Assembly: GCA_017537025.1 (NCBI GenBank)
Contig: JAFWCB010000005.1
Location: forward strand, 310,001-374,000
Direction of reading: 5' to 3'
Length of the DNA stretch: 64,000 nt
Source of the DNA: Sediminibacterium sp.
GTDB taxonomy: Bacteria; Bacteroidota; Bacteroidia; Chitinophagales; Chitinophagaceae
The position numbers were made by a program, and so were the translations under genes. Under the pieces are notes generated by a model. The model was not told the DNA's origin. It worked only from the letters and a program-made list of their open reading frames with translations, and searched no databases. Shown one piece after another: positions 52,418 through 61,017 of the stretch; position 1 is the stretch's first letter, and every line of letters begins with the position of its first letter.

Positions 52418-54826
52418 ATGACCATTAGCTATAACTGGCTTTCCGACTATTTACCCGAAACCATTGCACCGGCACAACTTTCTAAAATACTTACTGCCAT
52501 TGGTCTTGAGGTAGAGAGCTTGGAAGTTTTTGAGAAAATTAAAGGCAGTTTACAAGGTGTAATAATTGGTGAAGTACTTACCTGCGAACAACACCCAAAT
52601 GCCGATAAACTAAAAATCACAACTGTTCATATCGGAGCAGCACAACCCCTTACTATTGTTTGCGGTGCATCTAATGTTGCAGTAGGTCAAAAAGTGGCCG
52701 TAGCTACTATCGGATCCACCATTTACCCTATCCATGGTGAACCCATAACGATGAAAGCCGCTAAAATACGCGGACAAGAAAGCCAAGGTATGATCTGCGC
52801 CGAAGATGAACTTGGGCTCGGAACCAGTCACGACGGAATTATGGTACTCCCAAATGAGTTGGAACCCGGAACGCCCGCAGCCGACTACTTCAAACCTTAT
52901 AGCGATTGGATCTTTGAAATAGGGCTTACCCCAAATCGTATGGATGCCATGAGCCATTTAGGGGTAGCCCGCGATGTTTGCGCCTATCTAACACATCATC
53001 AAAAAGAATCAAAAGTACAATCGCCATTTACCAACGGCTTCAAAACTGATACAACAGAAACACCGATAGCGGTAACTGTTGAAAATACAGAAGCCTGTTT
53101 ACGATACGCAGGCATTACGATCAAAAATGTAAAAGTGTCTGCTTCACCGGAATGGTTGGTAAATAAGCTTACCGCCATTGGGCTTCGGAGCATCAATAAT
53201 ATTGTAGATATTACCAATTTTATATTGCACGAAACCGGACAACCGCTGCACGCATTTGATGCAGCTGCCATTACAGGTAATCAAGTGATTGTAAAAACAT
53301 TAGCCTCTAACACTGAATTCATTACCCTGGACGAAAAGAAAAGAACATTGCATGAACAAGATCTGATGATTTGTAATGCAACAGATGGTATGTGTATAGC
53401 CGGTGTTTTTGGAGGTATGAAAAGTGGCGTAAGCGAAACCACCACAAGTATTTTTTTAGAGAGCGCCTGCTTTCATCCCACCTGGATTCGAAAAACATCT
53501 TTACGTCATGAATTGAGAACGGATGCTGCTACACGCTTTGAAAAAGGGGTAGATATTTCCAATACAGTAAACGTTCTAAAAAGGGCAGCTCTATTGATCA
53601 AGGAAATAGCAGGCGGTGAAATCTGCGGAGATATCATCGATATATACCCGAATCCGAAACCAAAAGTTTCTGTAACTATCAAATATCACTACTTAAAAAA
53701 GCTAAGTGGTAAAAATTATCATCCCGATCAGGTGAAGAAAATCCTTTCTGCACTTGGGTTTGAGATAGTGAAAGAAGGCTTGGATGAATTATGGGTAGCC
53801 GTTCCTTACAGCAAACCGGATATTAGTATTCCGGCTGATCTGGTAGAAGAAATTTTAAGAATCGATGGACTAGACAATGTAGAAATACCACAGACCATTA
53901 CGATTAGTCCTGCTACGGAGCAACTGGGTATCAAGGAAAATCTTAGAGAAAAAATTACGGCTTTCCTCGTGGGAAGAGGATTTTCGGAAATCGTAACGAA
54001 CTCTATCACCAATAGTAAATATTTTGAGCAAGATGGTGTTGCCATTGTAAAAATGCTCAATAATTTGAGTATAGAGTTAGATACCTTACGACCATCTATG
54101 CTGGAAACCGGGTTAGAAACGATTGCCTATAATATCAACAGAAAAAATAATAGTTTACAATTATTTGAATTTGGCAAAACCTATCATCCGCAGGAATCGG
54201 GGTATAGCGAGGAAGAACATTGTACGCTTTTTGTTACCGGTAAAAAAATGGAACAAGGGTGGAGAACCAAGGCCGTTAATAACGATTTCTTCGACCTGAA
54301 AGGCTTAACCACAGCTATTTTACAGTGGTGTGGTTTAGCGCATATCGGCATTCAAGAAACGGAACAACTGGGTTATTTTACCGTAAAAGCGGGCAAACAA
54401 ACCCTTGGATTTTTACAGGAAGTAAGCACACAAAAATTGAATAATTTCAATATCAAACAACCCGTATATCAGCTAGATATCAACTTCAATACGTTGATAA
54501 AGCATGTTGAGGGTATCAAAATAAGCTATAAGGAGGTAAATAAATTTCCGGAAGTAACACGCGATTTGGCATTGGTAGTAGATCGCACTATTACATACCA
54601 GCAGCTGGAAAAAGTGGTACAACAAACAAAACCCGCCAAGTTACAGTCGATGCGTTTATTTGATGTATTTGAAAGCGATAAGTTAGGCGCTAATAAAAAA
54701 TCTATGGCCGTAAGTTTCACTTTTGCCGATGATACAAAAACGCTTACCGATAAGGAAATTGATAGTATGATGCAGAAGTTGATAGGTGGCTTCGAAAAAG
54801 AAATACAAGCCGAAATAAGAAAATAA
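52418..54826 (+). CDS. pheT: phenylalanine--tRNA ligase beta subunit
   Basis: Beta chain of the alpha2-beta2 enzyme that charges tRNA-Phe. The 802-aa length is normal. Domains in order: N-terminal region (MTISYNWLSDYLPETI), a tRNA-binding/EMAP-like OB fold (VIIGEVLTCEQHPNADKLKI), B3/B4 editing domain (ESACFHPTWIRKTSLRHELR, TDAATRFEKGVD), B5 (YHPDQVKKILSALGFEIV), the catalytic-like core, and the C-terminal anticodon-binding ferredoxin fold (YKEVNKFPEVTRDLALVVD). pheS is not adjacent; the split is common in Bacteroidota. A coiled-coil gene follows after 18 bp. Confidence 0.97.
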   Translation: MTISYNWLSDYLPETIAPAQLSKILTAIGLEVESLEVFEKIKGSLQGVIIGEVLTCEQHPNADKLKITTVHIGAAQPLTIVCGASNVAVGQKVAVATIGSTIYPIHGEPITMKAAKIRGQESQGMICAEDELGLGTSHDGIMVLPNELEPGTPAADYFKPYSDWIFEIGLTPNRMDAMSHLGVARDVCAYLTHHQKESKVQSPFTNGFKTDTTETPIAVTVENTEACLRYAGITIKNVKVSASPEWLVNKLTAIGLRSINNIVDITNFILHETGQPLHAFDAAAITGNQVIVKTLASNTEFITLDEKKRTLHEQDLMICNATDGMCIAGVFGGMKSGVSETTTSIFLESACFHPTWIRKTSLRHELRTDAATRFEKGVDISNTVNVLKRAALLIKEIAGGEICGDIIDIYPNPKPKVSVTIKYHYLKKLSGKNYHPDQVKKILSALGFEIVKEGLDELWVAVPYSKPDISIPADLVEEILRIDGLDNVEIPQTITISPATEQLGIKENLREKITAFLVGRGFSEIVTNSITNSKYFEQDGVAIVKMLNNLSIELDTLRPSMLETGLETIAYNINRKNNSLQLFEFGKTYHPQESGYSEEEHCTLFVTGKKMEQGWRTKAVNNDFFDLKGLTTAILQWCGLAHIGIQETEQLGYFTVKAGKQTLGFLQEVSTQKLNNFNIKQPVYQLDINFNTLIKHVEGIKISYKEVNKFPEVTRDLALVVDRTITYQQLEKVVQQTKPAKLQSMRLFDVFESDKLGANKKSMAVSFTFADDTKTLTDKEIDSMMQKLIGGFEKEIQAEIRK

Positions 54827-54844
54827 AAATAGTTATCTTCAAGT

Positions 54845-55132
54845 ATGCTTGAGTTAAACGCTTCTTTAGATGAGCTGCAAATGAAAATGCAGGAATTGCT
54901 GAAAGCATATAGGCAATTACGTAAGGATAATGAGCGCCTAACAAAAGAGCTCCAGGAAGTGAAGCAACAAGATGAGGCAGCCCGGAAGAAACTACAAGAA
55001 CTCGATCAAAAATTAGCGGCAGCCCGAATCAGTAATGGTAATTGGAGTGAATTGGAGAAACAATCCTTACAAAAAAAGATAGATACCTATTTAAAAGAAA
55101 TAGACAAGTGCATGGCACTTTTACACGCATAA
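54845..55132 (+). CDS. short coiled-coil protein next to zapA
   Basis: A 95-aa protein that is almost entirely a predicted coiled coil, with a heptad pattern from MLELNASLDELQMKMQELLK through KDNERLTKELQEVKQQ to the C-terminal LEKQSLQKKIDTYLKEIDKC. It has no signal peptide. It lies one base upstream of zapA and is surely co-transcribed with it. By size, structure and context it resembles ZapB-type or ZapA-partner division proteins, but I see no sequence match that proves this. Confidence 0.78.
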   Translation: MLELNASLDELQMKMQELLKAYRQLRKDNERLTKELQEVKQQDEAARKKLQELDQKLAAARISNGNWSELEKQSLQKKIDTYLKEIDKCMALLHA

Positions 55133-55133
55133 T

Positions 55134-55415
55134 ATGAGTGAATTGATCCCTGTAAATATCGTAGTGGGCGATCGTACGTATCGCCTAAAAATTGAACCCG
55201 CCGACGAGGAAATGGTACGTAAAACGGCTAACCTGATCAATGAAAAAATCAGCTCCTTCAAACTACAGTTCGCGGGAAAAGATATGCAGGACTACATTTC
55301 AATGGTATTATTATGGTTTGCCACCGAGCAAAAACAGGGTACTAGCCCCGTAGAAGCCCAGGAAGCCCTGCATAAAATCAGGGAATTAACCGCTTTGGTG
55401 GAGAAGAGCCTTTAA
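55134..55415 (+). CDS. zapA: cell division protein ZapA
   Basis: ZapA binds FtsZ and bundles its filaments at the division ring. The 93-aa protein has the N-terminal beta-alpha FtsZ-binding domain (VNIVVGDRTYRLKIEPADEE, then MVRKTANLINEKISSFK) and a C-terminal coiled-coil tetramerisation helix (VEAQEALHKIRELTALVEKS). In many bacteria 6S RNA follows zapA; here the following gap contains a repeat array and the rny promoter instead. Confidence 0.92.
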   Translation: MSELIPVNIVVGDRTYRLKIEPADEEMVRKTANLINEKISSFKLQFAGKDMQDYISMVLLWFATEQKQGTSPVEAQEALHKIRELTALVEKSL

Positions 55416-55420
55416 GGGAC

Positions 55421-55550
55421 AAGGTATAAGGTTTAAGCAGTAAGGTTGGATCGGAGCGTCAGAGCTATCTAAAAATACACTCAATTTATTCTTTACCTTT
55501 ACAGATTCCTCCCGTCTCCCGTCTCCCGTCTATCATCTATTTTCATTATC
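55421..55550. repeat. paired heptad runs upstream of rny
   Basis: The left run is AAGGTAT, AAGGTTT, AAGCAGT, AAGGTTG (55421-55448). The right run is CTCCCGT three times, then CTATCAT, CTATTTT, CATTATC (55509-55550), which flows without a break into the rny -7 element (TATC shared, then TTCG). The 60 bp between the runs show no obvious period. The perfect CTCCCGT copies are open to slippage. Confidence 0.85.
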
Positions 55551-55554
55551 TTCG
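55547..55554 (+). promoter_or_regulatory. putative rny promoter -7 element
   Basis: TATCTTCG followed by C. It lies 81 nt before the rny ATG, giving a longer leader than the other promoters here. Confidence 0.5.
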
Positions 55555-55635
55555 CAAAAACCGACACTTATTAGTAAAAAATGAGATGTGTAACGGAAAA
55601 TAGGATTGTGAAATTTTTAAACCCTTGCCAAAGTC

Positions 55636-57201
55636 ATGGATCAAACACTTATATCAATACTTGTAGGCGCTGTTGCGCTTATAATTGGAGTAGTAGCGGG
55701 TAAAATCATTTTTGCCAAAAACACTAAACAACAAGTAGAAGAAGCAAACCTCCAGGCTCAAACCATTATCAAAGAAGCGGAACTAAGAGCCGAAACCATA
55801 AAAAAGGAAAAACAACTCGAAGCCAAAGAGCGTTTCGTTCAGTTGAAGGCTGAGCATGATCGGGAAGTACTCGATAAGAACCGTAAAATCGGAGAAGCCG
55901 AGAACCGTATCAAGCAAAAAGAAATTGCCATCAATCAAAAAGAAGCCGGTATAGATAAGCAGGTTAAAGAAAATGAGGCCATCAAAGAAAACCTGAATCG
56001 CCAGATTGAACTGGTAAATCATAAGCGTACTGAACTGGAAAAACACCAGGAAGAACATATTCGCAGGCTCGAAAAAGTAGCCGGCTTAAGTGCAGAAGAT
56101 GCCAAACAACAATTGATCGAAAGCCTTAAACAAGAGGCTCAAACCCAGGCGCTTTCGTTACAGCAAGAGATTATTGAGGAGGCCAAACAAAAAGCGAATA
56201 AAGAAGCTCGTAAAATCGTTATTCAGTCTATACAGCGTACCGCGGCTGAGCAAACCATTGAAAATACCGTTACTGTTTTCAACTTGGAAACAGATGAAAT
56301 AAAAGGACAAATTATTGGTAGAGAAGGACGTAATATCCGTGCCATAGAAGCCGCAACCGGTGTGGATTTGATCGTAGATGATACCCCCGAAGCCATTGTA
56401 CTTTCTTCCTTCGACCCACTCCGTAGAGAAATTGCCCGCTTAAGCTTACAGCGTTTAGTGGCAGATGGTAGAATTCACCCGGCTCGTATTGAGGAGGTTG
56501 TAGAAAAAACGCGCCGACAATTAGAAGAGCAGGTGATGGAAATTGGAGAGCGTACCGTTATTGAGATGGGTATTCATGGTTTGCATAAAGAGTTAGTACG
56601 TGTAGTGGGGAAGATGAGATTCCGCTCCTCTTACGGACAAAACCTCCTCATGCACAGTCGCGAAACAGCTAATTTATGCGGCATTATGGCTGCCGAATTG
56701 GGAATGAACCCTAAATTGGCTAAAAGAGCCGGTTTACTACATGATATCGGTAAAGTACCCGATGAAGAAACAGAGTTAAGTCACGCCTTGTTAGGCGCTA
56801 AACTGGCGGAAAAATACGGTGAAAATCCGGCCGTTGTAAATGCTATCGGCGCCCACCACGATGAAATGGAAATGCTCTATGTAATTTCCCCCATCGTTCA
56901 GGCTTGCGATGCCATTAGCGGTGCCCGCCCCGGTGCCAGAAGGGAAATTATGCAGCAATATCTGCAGAGAATCAAAGACTTAGAGAACTTGGCGCTAGCC
57001 TATCAAGGTGTGGAGAAAGCGTATGCGATACAGGCAGGTAGAGAGTTAAGGGTGATCGTGGAAGCGGAAAAAGTAACCGATACCGATAGTGATAAGCTCA
57101 GTTTTGAAATAGCCCAGAAAATTCAAACAGAAATGACCTATCCCGGTCAAATCAAAGTAACCGTAATACGAGAAAAAAGGGCCGTAAACGTTGCGAGGTA
57201 A
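55636..57201 (+). CDS. rny: ribonuclease Y
   Basis: A membrane-anchored endoribonuclease that initiates mRNA decay. The 521-aa protein has an N-terminal membrane helix ([20 protein letters not shown]), a long coiled coil (about residues 30-200), a KH RNA-binding domain ([20 protein letters not shown]) and an HD domain with the metal ligands in [12 protein letters not shown] and [11 protein letters not shown]. The C-terminal region is normal ([18 protein letters not shown]). It is preceded by a repeat array and a -7 element 81 nt upstream. Confidence 0.97.
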   Translation: MDQTLISILVGAVALIIGVVAGKIIFAKNTKQQVEEANLQAQTIIKEAELRAETIKKEKQLEAKERFVQLKAEHDREVLDKNRKIGEAENRIKQKEIAINQKEAGIDKQVKENEAIKENLNRQIELVNHKRTELEKHQEEHIRRLEKVAGLSAEDAKQQLIESLKQEAQTQALSLQQEIIEEAKQKANKEARKIVIQSIQRTAAEQTIENTVTVFNLETDEIKGQIIGREGRNIRAIEAATGVDLIVDDTPEAIVLSSFDPLRREIARLSLQRLVADGRIHPARIEEVVEKTRRQLEEQVMEIGERTVIEMGIHGLHKELVRVVGKMRFRSSYGQNLLMHSRETANLCGIMAAELGMNPKLAKRAGLLHDIGKVPDEETELSHALLGAKLAEKYGENPAVVNAIGAHHDEMEMLYVISPIVQACDAISGARPGARREIMQQYLQRIKDLENLALAYQGVEKAYAIQAGRELRVIVEAEKVTDTDSDKLSFEIAQKIQTEMTYPGQIKVTVIREKRAVNVAR

Positions 57202-57240
57202 AAAAAACCAAAAAGAGTAGCACAATATTGGTTTTTTCCC

Positions 57241-57248
57241 TACCTTTG
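57241..57248 (+). promoter_or_regulatory. putative rplS promoter -7 element
   Basis: TACCTTTG followed by C, a perfect TAnnTTTG match 21 nt before the rplS ATG. Confidence 0.65.
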
Positions 57249-57269
57249 CCGTCCGCAAAAATTAAAGTT

Positions 57270-57620
57270 ATGAACGCAGCAGTTCAGTTTGTACATGAGC
57301 AATTGACCGTAAAGAAGGAATATCCTAAATTCAAAGCAGGTGATAACATCACTGTGAATTATAAGATTATTGAAGGTGGAAAAGAGCGTATCCAGAGCTT
57401 CCGTGGAGATGTTATTAAACTTCAAGGAAATGGTGCTACGTCTTCATTCACTGTTCGTAAAATATCTGATGGTGTTGGAGTTGAACGTTTGTTCCCTATC
57501 CTTTCACCAAATATCGACTCTATCGTTTTAAACAAAAGCGGTAAAGTACGCAGAGCTAAATTATTTTACCTTCGTGAAAGAAGCGGTAAAAGTGCTCGTA
57601 TTAAAGAAAAACGTTTCTAA
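57270..57620 (+). CDS. rplS: 50S ribosomal protein bL19
   Basis: L19 lies at the 30S-50S interface and contacts 16S rRNA. The 116-aa protein has the family pattern: [54 protein letters not shown], then [20 protein letters not shown]. The ATG at 57270 fits family starts; an earlier GTG in frame would add 14 odd residues and would lie upstream of the promoter element. It is monocistronic, with its own promoter and a strong terminator. Confidence 0.97.
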   Translation: MNAAVQFVHEQLTVKKEYPKFKAGDNITVNYKIIEGGKERIQSFRGDVIKLQGNGATSSFTVRKISDGVGVERLFPILSPNIDSIVLNKSGKVRRAKLFYLRERSGKSARIKEKRF

Positions 57621-57638
57621 TCGTTTTGGAATGATAAG

Positions 57639-57671
57639 AAAAAGCGAAAACCCATGGTTTTCGCTTTTTTA
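57639..57671 (+). terminator. Rho-independent terminator of rplS
   Basis: A 14-bp stem (AAAAAGCGAAAACC and its complement) around a 3-nt loop, followed by a T run, 18 bp past the rplS stop codon. The A-rich left arm means it could also work in reverse. Confidence 0.93.
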
Positions 57672-57696
57672 TTGTACTTGCACCATTCAATTATAT

Positions 57697-57704
57697 TACC
57701 TTTA
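57697..57704 (+). promoter_or_regulatory. possible tatA promoter -7 element
   Basis: TACCTTTA followed by C, 19 nt before the tatA ATG. It belongs to the TAYCTTT(G/A) class. Confidence 0.4.
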
Positions 57705-57723
57705 CGAAACTAAATAAAACATC

Positions 57724-57912
57724 ATGGGCAATTTAGGTTTTCAAGAACTATTAATCATCGGATTGGTAGTATTAGTTTTATTCGGTGGTAGAAAAATCCC
57801 CGAGTTCATGCGCGGCTTAGGAAAAGGTATTCGCGAATTTAACGACGCCAAAAACAACGTTAAAAAAGAACTCGAAGAAGGCATGAAAGAAAAAGATAGC
57901 ACTAACGCATAA
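57724..57912 (+). CDS. tatA: twin-arginine translocase subunit TatA/TatE
   Basis: A 62-aa Tat pore-forming subunit: one N-terminal membrane helix ([20 protein letters not shown]), then the amphipathic helix with [20 protein letters not shown] and a charged tail. The length is typical of the short TatA of Bacteroidota. It could export the superoxide dismutase encoded at 5.7 kb, which carries an RR signal. tatC is not in the window. gatA follows after 23 bp. Confidence 0.93.
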   Translation: MGNLGFQELLIIGLVVLVLFGGRKIPEFMRGLGKGIREFNDAKNNVKKELEEGMKEKDSTNA

Positions 57913-57935
57913 TTTTTGGTTTAACGCTTATTGCA

Positions 57936-59381
57936 TTGTTTCGTTTTCACTCTATCTCCGATTATCATAAAGCATTACAGAACGGCCAAACCACCTGTGT
58001 GGAGGCCGTTCGTTTTTATATTGATGCCATAACAGAGCACGCTTATTTAAATGCTTACATAGAAGTTTTTGAAGAGGAAGCCCTTACTAAAGCTAATGAG
58101 CTGGATGAACTTCGCGCTAAAGAAGGAATCAATACATCTTTACATGGTGTTATTGTGGGCTTGAAAGATGTGATATGCTATAAAGATCATGCCGTATCGG
58201 CTGCTTCAAAAATTTTACAGCCTTTTACATCTATATACAGCGCTACAGCTACGCAAAAACTAATAGACGCCGGAGCTATCATTATTGGCCGACAAAATTG
58301 CGATGAATTTGCTATGGGTAGTAGCAATGAAAATTCAGCTTATGGTCCTGTAAAAAATGCGCGGGATACCAGTCGCGTTCCCGGCGGATCTTCCGGTGGT
58401 TCGGCAGTTGCCGTTCAAGCGGGTTTGTGTATGGTAAGCTTGGGCTCCGATACAGGTGGCTCGGTAAGACAGCCCGCTGATTTCTGTGGAATCGTAGGCT
58501 TAAAACCAAGCTATGGAAGGATATCCCGGTACGGACTGATTGCCTATGCTTCTTCCTTCGATCAGATAGGTATTTTTGCTAACAATATTCCCGATGCTGC
58601 TGTTGTGCTTGAAACCATTGCCGGAGATGATGAATATGACAGCACTGTTTCTACGCATCCGGTACCTGCCTACAGTTCATCGTTAACGCCACCCCCAAAA
58701 GCCTATAAAATTGCCTATTTTGAGGAAGCGCTGAATCATCCGGCACTCGACCCAACGATTAAAAAAGAAATTAAGAATACCATTGAATCTTTACAGTCAG
58801 CCGGACATGATGTGCAGCCTGTGTCCTTCCGTTTATTAAACTATGTAGTGCCCACTTACTATGTACTCACCACAGCAGAAGCTTCCAGTAATCTATCAAG
58901 ATTCGATGGCGTTCGCTTTGGTAGCCGTACAAAAAAAGAAGGACTCGATTTAACCGATATGTACAAAGCCACTCGCAGCGAGGGTTTTGGAGAAGAAGTA
59001 AAACGTAGAATTTTATTGGGAACCTTTGTATTGAGTGAAGGTTTTTTTGATGCTTATTTTACCAAAGCACAACAGGTTCGCCAATTACTAAAGCAACAAA
59101 CAGACACCATTTTTACAAATTTTGATTGTATCATTTCTCCTACCGTATCGGCTCCTGCTTTTAAACTAGGGGAAAAAACAAGCGATCCGATTGAAATGTT
59201 TTTGGCAGATATATTTACGGTATATCCAAATCTGGTTGGTATTCCTGCTATCTCCATTCCTCTCTATACCCACGAAAACGGAATGCCCTTTGGCTTACAA
59301 CTGATGACAGCAGCTTTCAATGAATTAACTTTGCTACAGCTTTCGCAAACACTGATGGCTAAGCAAGATGAAAGAATATAA
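57936..59381 (+). CDS. gatA: Asp-tRNA(Asn)/Glu-tRNA(Gln) amidotransferase subunit A
   Basis: The amidase subunit of GatCAB, which releases ammonia from glutamine to convert mischarged Glu-tRNA(Gln) or Asp-tRNA(Asn). The Ser-cisSer-Lys triad region is present: GVIVGLKDVICYKDH (Lys), RVPGGSSGGSAVAVQAG and VSLGSDTGGSVRQPADFCG (catalytic Ser). GLKPSYGRISRYGLIAYASS is also typical. The start is probably the TTG at 57936, as no ATG fits the family N-terminus. It overlaps the lytic transglycosylase start by 14 bp. Confidence 0.95.
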   Translation: MFRFHSISDYHKALQNGQTTCVEAVRFYIDAITEHAYLNAYIEVFEEEALTKANELDELRAKEGINTSLHGVIVGLKDVICYKDHAVSAASKILQPFTSIYSATATQKLIDAGAIIIGRQNCDEFAMGSSNENSAYGPVKNARDTSRVPGGSSGGSAVAVQAGLCMVSLGSDTGGSVRQPADFCGIVGLKPSYGRISRYGLIAYASSFDQIGIFANNIPDAAVVLETIAGDDEYDSTVSTHPVPAYSSSLTPPPKAYKIAYFEEALNHPALDPTIKKEIKNTIESLQSAGHDVQPVSFRLLNYVVPTYYVLTTAEASSNLSRFDGVRFGSRTKKEGLDLTDMYKATRSEGFGEEVKRRILLGTFVLSEGFFDAYFTKAQQVRQLLKQQTDTIFTNFDCIISPTVSAPAFKLGEKTSDPIEMFLADIFTVYPNLVGIPAISIPLYTHENGMPFGLQLMTAAFNELTLLQLSQTLMAKQDERI

Positions 59382-60357
59382 GATCATATTATTTTACTGC
59401 TTTCTTTTTTTTACTTCTTTATTATCGGCCCAAAAAGATAGTACCGATAAAATTGGTTTTAGCTCGCTGTTTAAGAACAAATTCGATTCTTCCAAACCAT
59501 ATGCAGCTCAGCTAAATCCACGTGCTGTTTCCTTTGTACAAGAGTATATAAAAAAACAGGGCAAAGAATTGGAACGCATGAAGAGCTGGGGTAAGCCCTA
59601 TTTTGATGTGTATGATAATATTCTCAAACTTTACGGCATACCTACAGAAATGAAATACCTCAGTGTAATTGAAAGTCATTTGCAATCGGGTTTGGTATCT
59701 TGGGCAGGTGCTGTAGGTCCCTGGCAAATTATGGACTATGAAGCCAAACGATTCGGATTGCGTGTTGGGGTTAATGATGAGAGAACCGATTATGTTAAAA
59801 GTACCCATGTAGCAGCCAAATTAATGCGTGAATTATATGCTGAATTTAATGATTGGCTCTTGGTTGTTGCGGCCTATAATGGCGGTGCAGGAAGAGTTCG
59901 GCAATGTATTCGTAAATCAGGTAGCAGGAGTTTTTGGGATTTACAATACTATCTTCCGGAAGAAACCAGAAATCATGTAAAAAAATTTATTGCAACCCAT
60001 TATATTTTCGAAGGGGGCGGCGGCTGGACCACTATGACGGCGGCTGAAACAAAATACCACAAAGAAAATATGCCCTTGCTTACAAAACCGATTCTTACTG
60101 ATGAAGAAGAAGCCACTACTACCACTATTGAGATAAGTGGCAGGTATCAATCACTTATTATTGCTAATGAGCTACTGATCAATATTGGTTTGTTCAATAA
60201 ATGGAATCCCGGTTTAGATAAACAGTTGTCGGAGGGAAAAAAATATTCGCTCCGAATTCCAAGAGATAAGCTTGCCATCTTTGAGGCCAAGAAACCTCAA
60301 TTACTGGCCGCATCACTACGGGCATTATTAGAAGGGAGTATACCCGGCAAACAGTAA
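59368..60357 (+). CDS. exported lytic transglycosylase (SLT domain)
   Basis: A 329-aa peptidoglycan-cleaving enzyme with a signal peptide (IILFYCFLFFTSLLSAQ). The transglycosylase domain shows the catalytic Glu in KYLSVIESHLQSG, then SWAGAVGPWQIMDYEAKRFG and VVAAYNGGAGRVRQC, typical of family 1 (MltD-like). The C-terminal ~80 residues lack a clear LysM repeat but include a short module (YQSLIIANELLINIGLFNKW) that may bind peptidoglycan. It overlaps gatA by 14 bp, so the two are translationally linked. Confidence 0.9.
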   Translation: MKEYKIILFYCFLFFTSLLSAQKDSTDKIGFSSLFKNKFDSSKPYAAQLNPRAVSFVQEYIKKQGKELERMKSWGKPYFDVYDNILKLYGIPTEMKYLSVIESHLQSGLVSWAGAVGPWQIMDYEAKRFGLRVGVNDERTDYVKSTHVAAKLMRELYAEFNDWLLVVAAYNGGAGRVRQCIRKSGSRSFWDLQYYLPEETRNHVKKFIATHYIFEGGGGWTTMTAAETKYHKENMPLLTKPILTDEEEATTTTIEISGRYQSLIIANELLINIGLFNKWNPGLDKQLSEGKKYSLRIPRDKLAIFEAKKPQLLAASLRALLEGSIPGKQ

Positions 60358-60358
60358 C

Positions 60359-60832
60359 CTAGTTCACTACTTTATCGGCGCAACAACTGCTAGCAAAGGC
60401 TTCCGGCTTGGCTTTGAAAGCAAATCCCATTCCCAGGATATAACCCATTGCTTCCCGCAAAGCATCATTACTCTTAAATTGGGGATTGGTGTTGATATCG
60501 GCATGCACTTCCATATCAACATGATACTCGATAAACAGGTTACATAACTCGTAAGCGATTTCGATACTCTTCGCAACTTCTACCAGCATCCTTTCTTTGA
60601 TATGGTATTTCTGCTTTGTTTTTTCATTGTGGATATACATGAATCCACCATTATGCTCACGCAAAAAAACAATTACAGTTGCAAACTCAGTATCATCGCC
60701 TTTAACCTGACTGTCGGTGCCGATACATACTTTTAAACGAGTACCTAGAGCTGTTTCCCTTTTGATGGCTTCTTCAACTGCATCCTTTATGGGAAGTGTA
60801 ATGGGCTCGCCATTGAATTTTCTCCAACGCAT
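60359..60832 (-). CDS. RNase H-like YkuK-family protein
   Basis: A 157-aa protein of the YkuK (DUF458) family with a predicted RNase H-like fold. Candidate metal-binding acidic residues occur in CIGTDSQVKGDDTEFATVIV and MEVHADINTNPQFKSND, spaced as in RNase H-type nucleases. Function is not established. It ends one base from the convergent lytic transglycosylase stop and diverges from the ABC exporter across a 185-bp gap that contains a repeat array. Confidence 0.85.
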   Translation of the reverse strand: MRWRKFNGEPITLPIKDAVEEAIKRETALGTRLKVCIGTDSQVKGDDTEFATVIVFLREHNGGFMYIHNEKTKQKYHIKERMLVEVAKSIEIAYELCNLFIEYHVDMEVHADINTNPQFKSNDALREAMGYILGMGFAFKAKPEAFASSCCADKVVN

Positions 60833-60920
60833 ATAATGAAGGTTTTTGTAAGTTACGTATGTTCCGTACTACAAAAATCAACCCCTCATCAAATTATTAT
60901 TAACAGTTGGGGATTGTTAT

Positions 60921-61010
60921 AGACGAAGGACGGTAGCCGGTAGACCATAAATCTGACTTTCGGACTTCCCGACTCGCGGACTGTAAACACGTATCTCGTA
61001 ACCCGTATCT
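60921..61010. repeat. 7- and 8-bp periodic array upstream of the ABC exporter
   Basis: The left run is AGACGAA, GGACGGT, AGCCGGT, AGACCAT (60921-60948). In the middle are four 8-bp units, GACTTTCG, GACTTCCC, GACTCGCG and GACTGTAA (60955-60986). The right run is CGTATCT, CGTAACC, CGTATCT (60990-61010), whose last unit overlaps the -7 element. The GACT units recall those upstream of pheT. Confidence 0.85.
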
Positions 61011-61013
61011 TCG
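61006..61013 (+). promoter_or_regulatory. putative -7 element of the ABC exporter gene (leaderless)
   Basis: TATCTTCG, then CATC, then the ATG. With 4 nt between, the transcript probably starts at the start codon. Confidence 0.5.
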
Positions 61014-61017
61014 CATC

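Noticed and set aside
55416-55635. 6S RNA gene between zapA and rny
   Set aside because: 6S RNA often follows zapA, and the gap has suitable size. However, I could not find a long closing stem with a central bulge; the gap is explained by heptad runs and a promoter. A covariance-model search (RF00013) would decide.
55581-55700. Upstream ORF in the rny leader
   Set aside because: An ATG at 55581 opens a frame of about 40 codons overlapping the rny start out of frame. There is no protein-like composition or start signal to support it.
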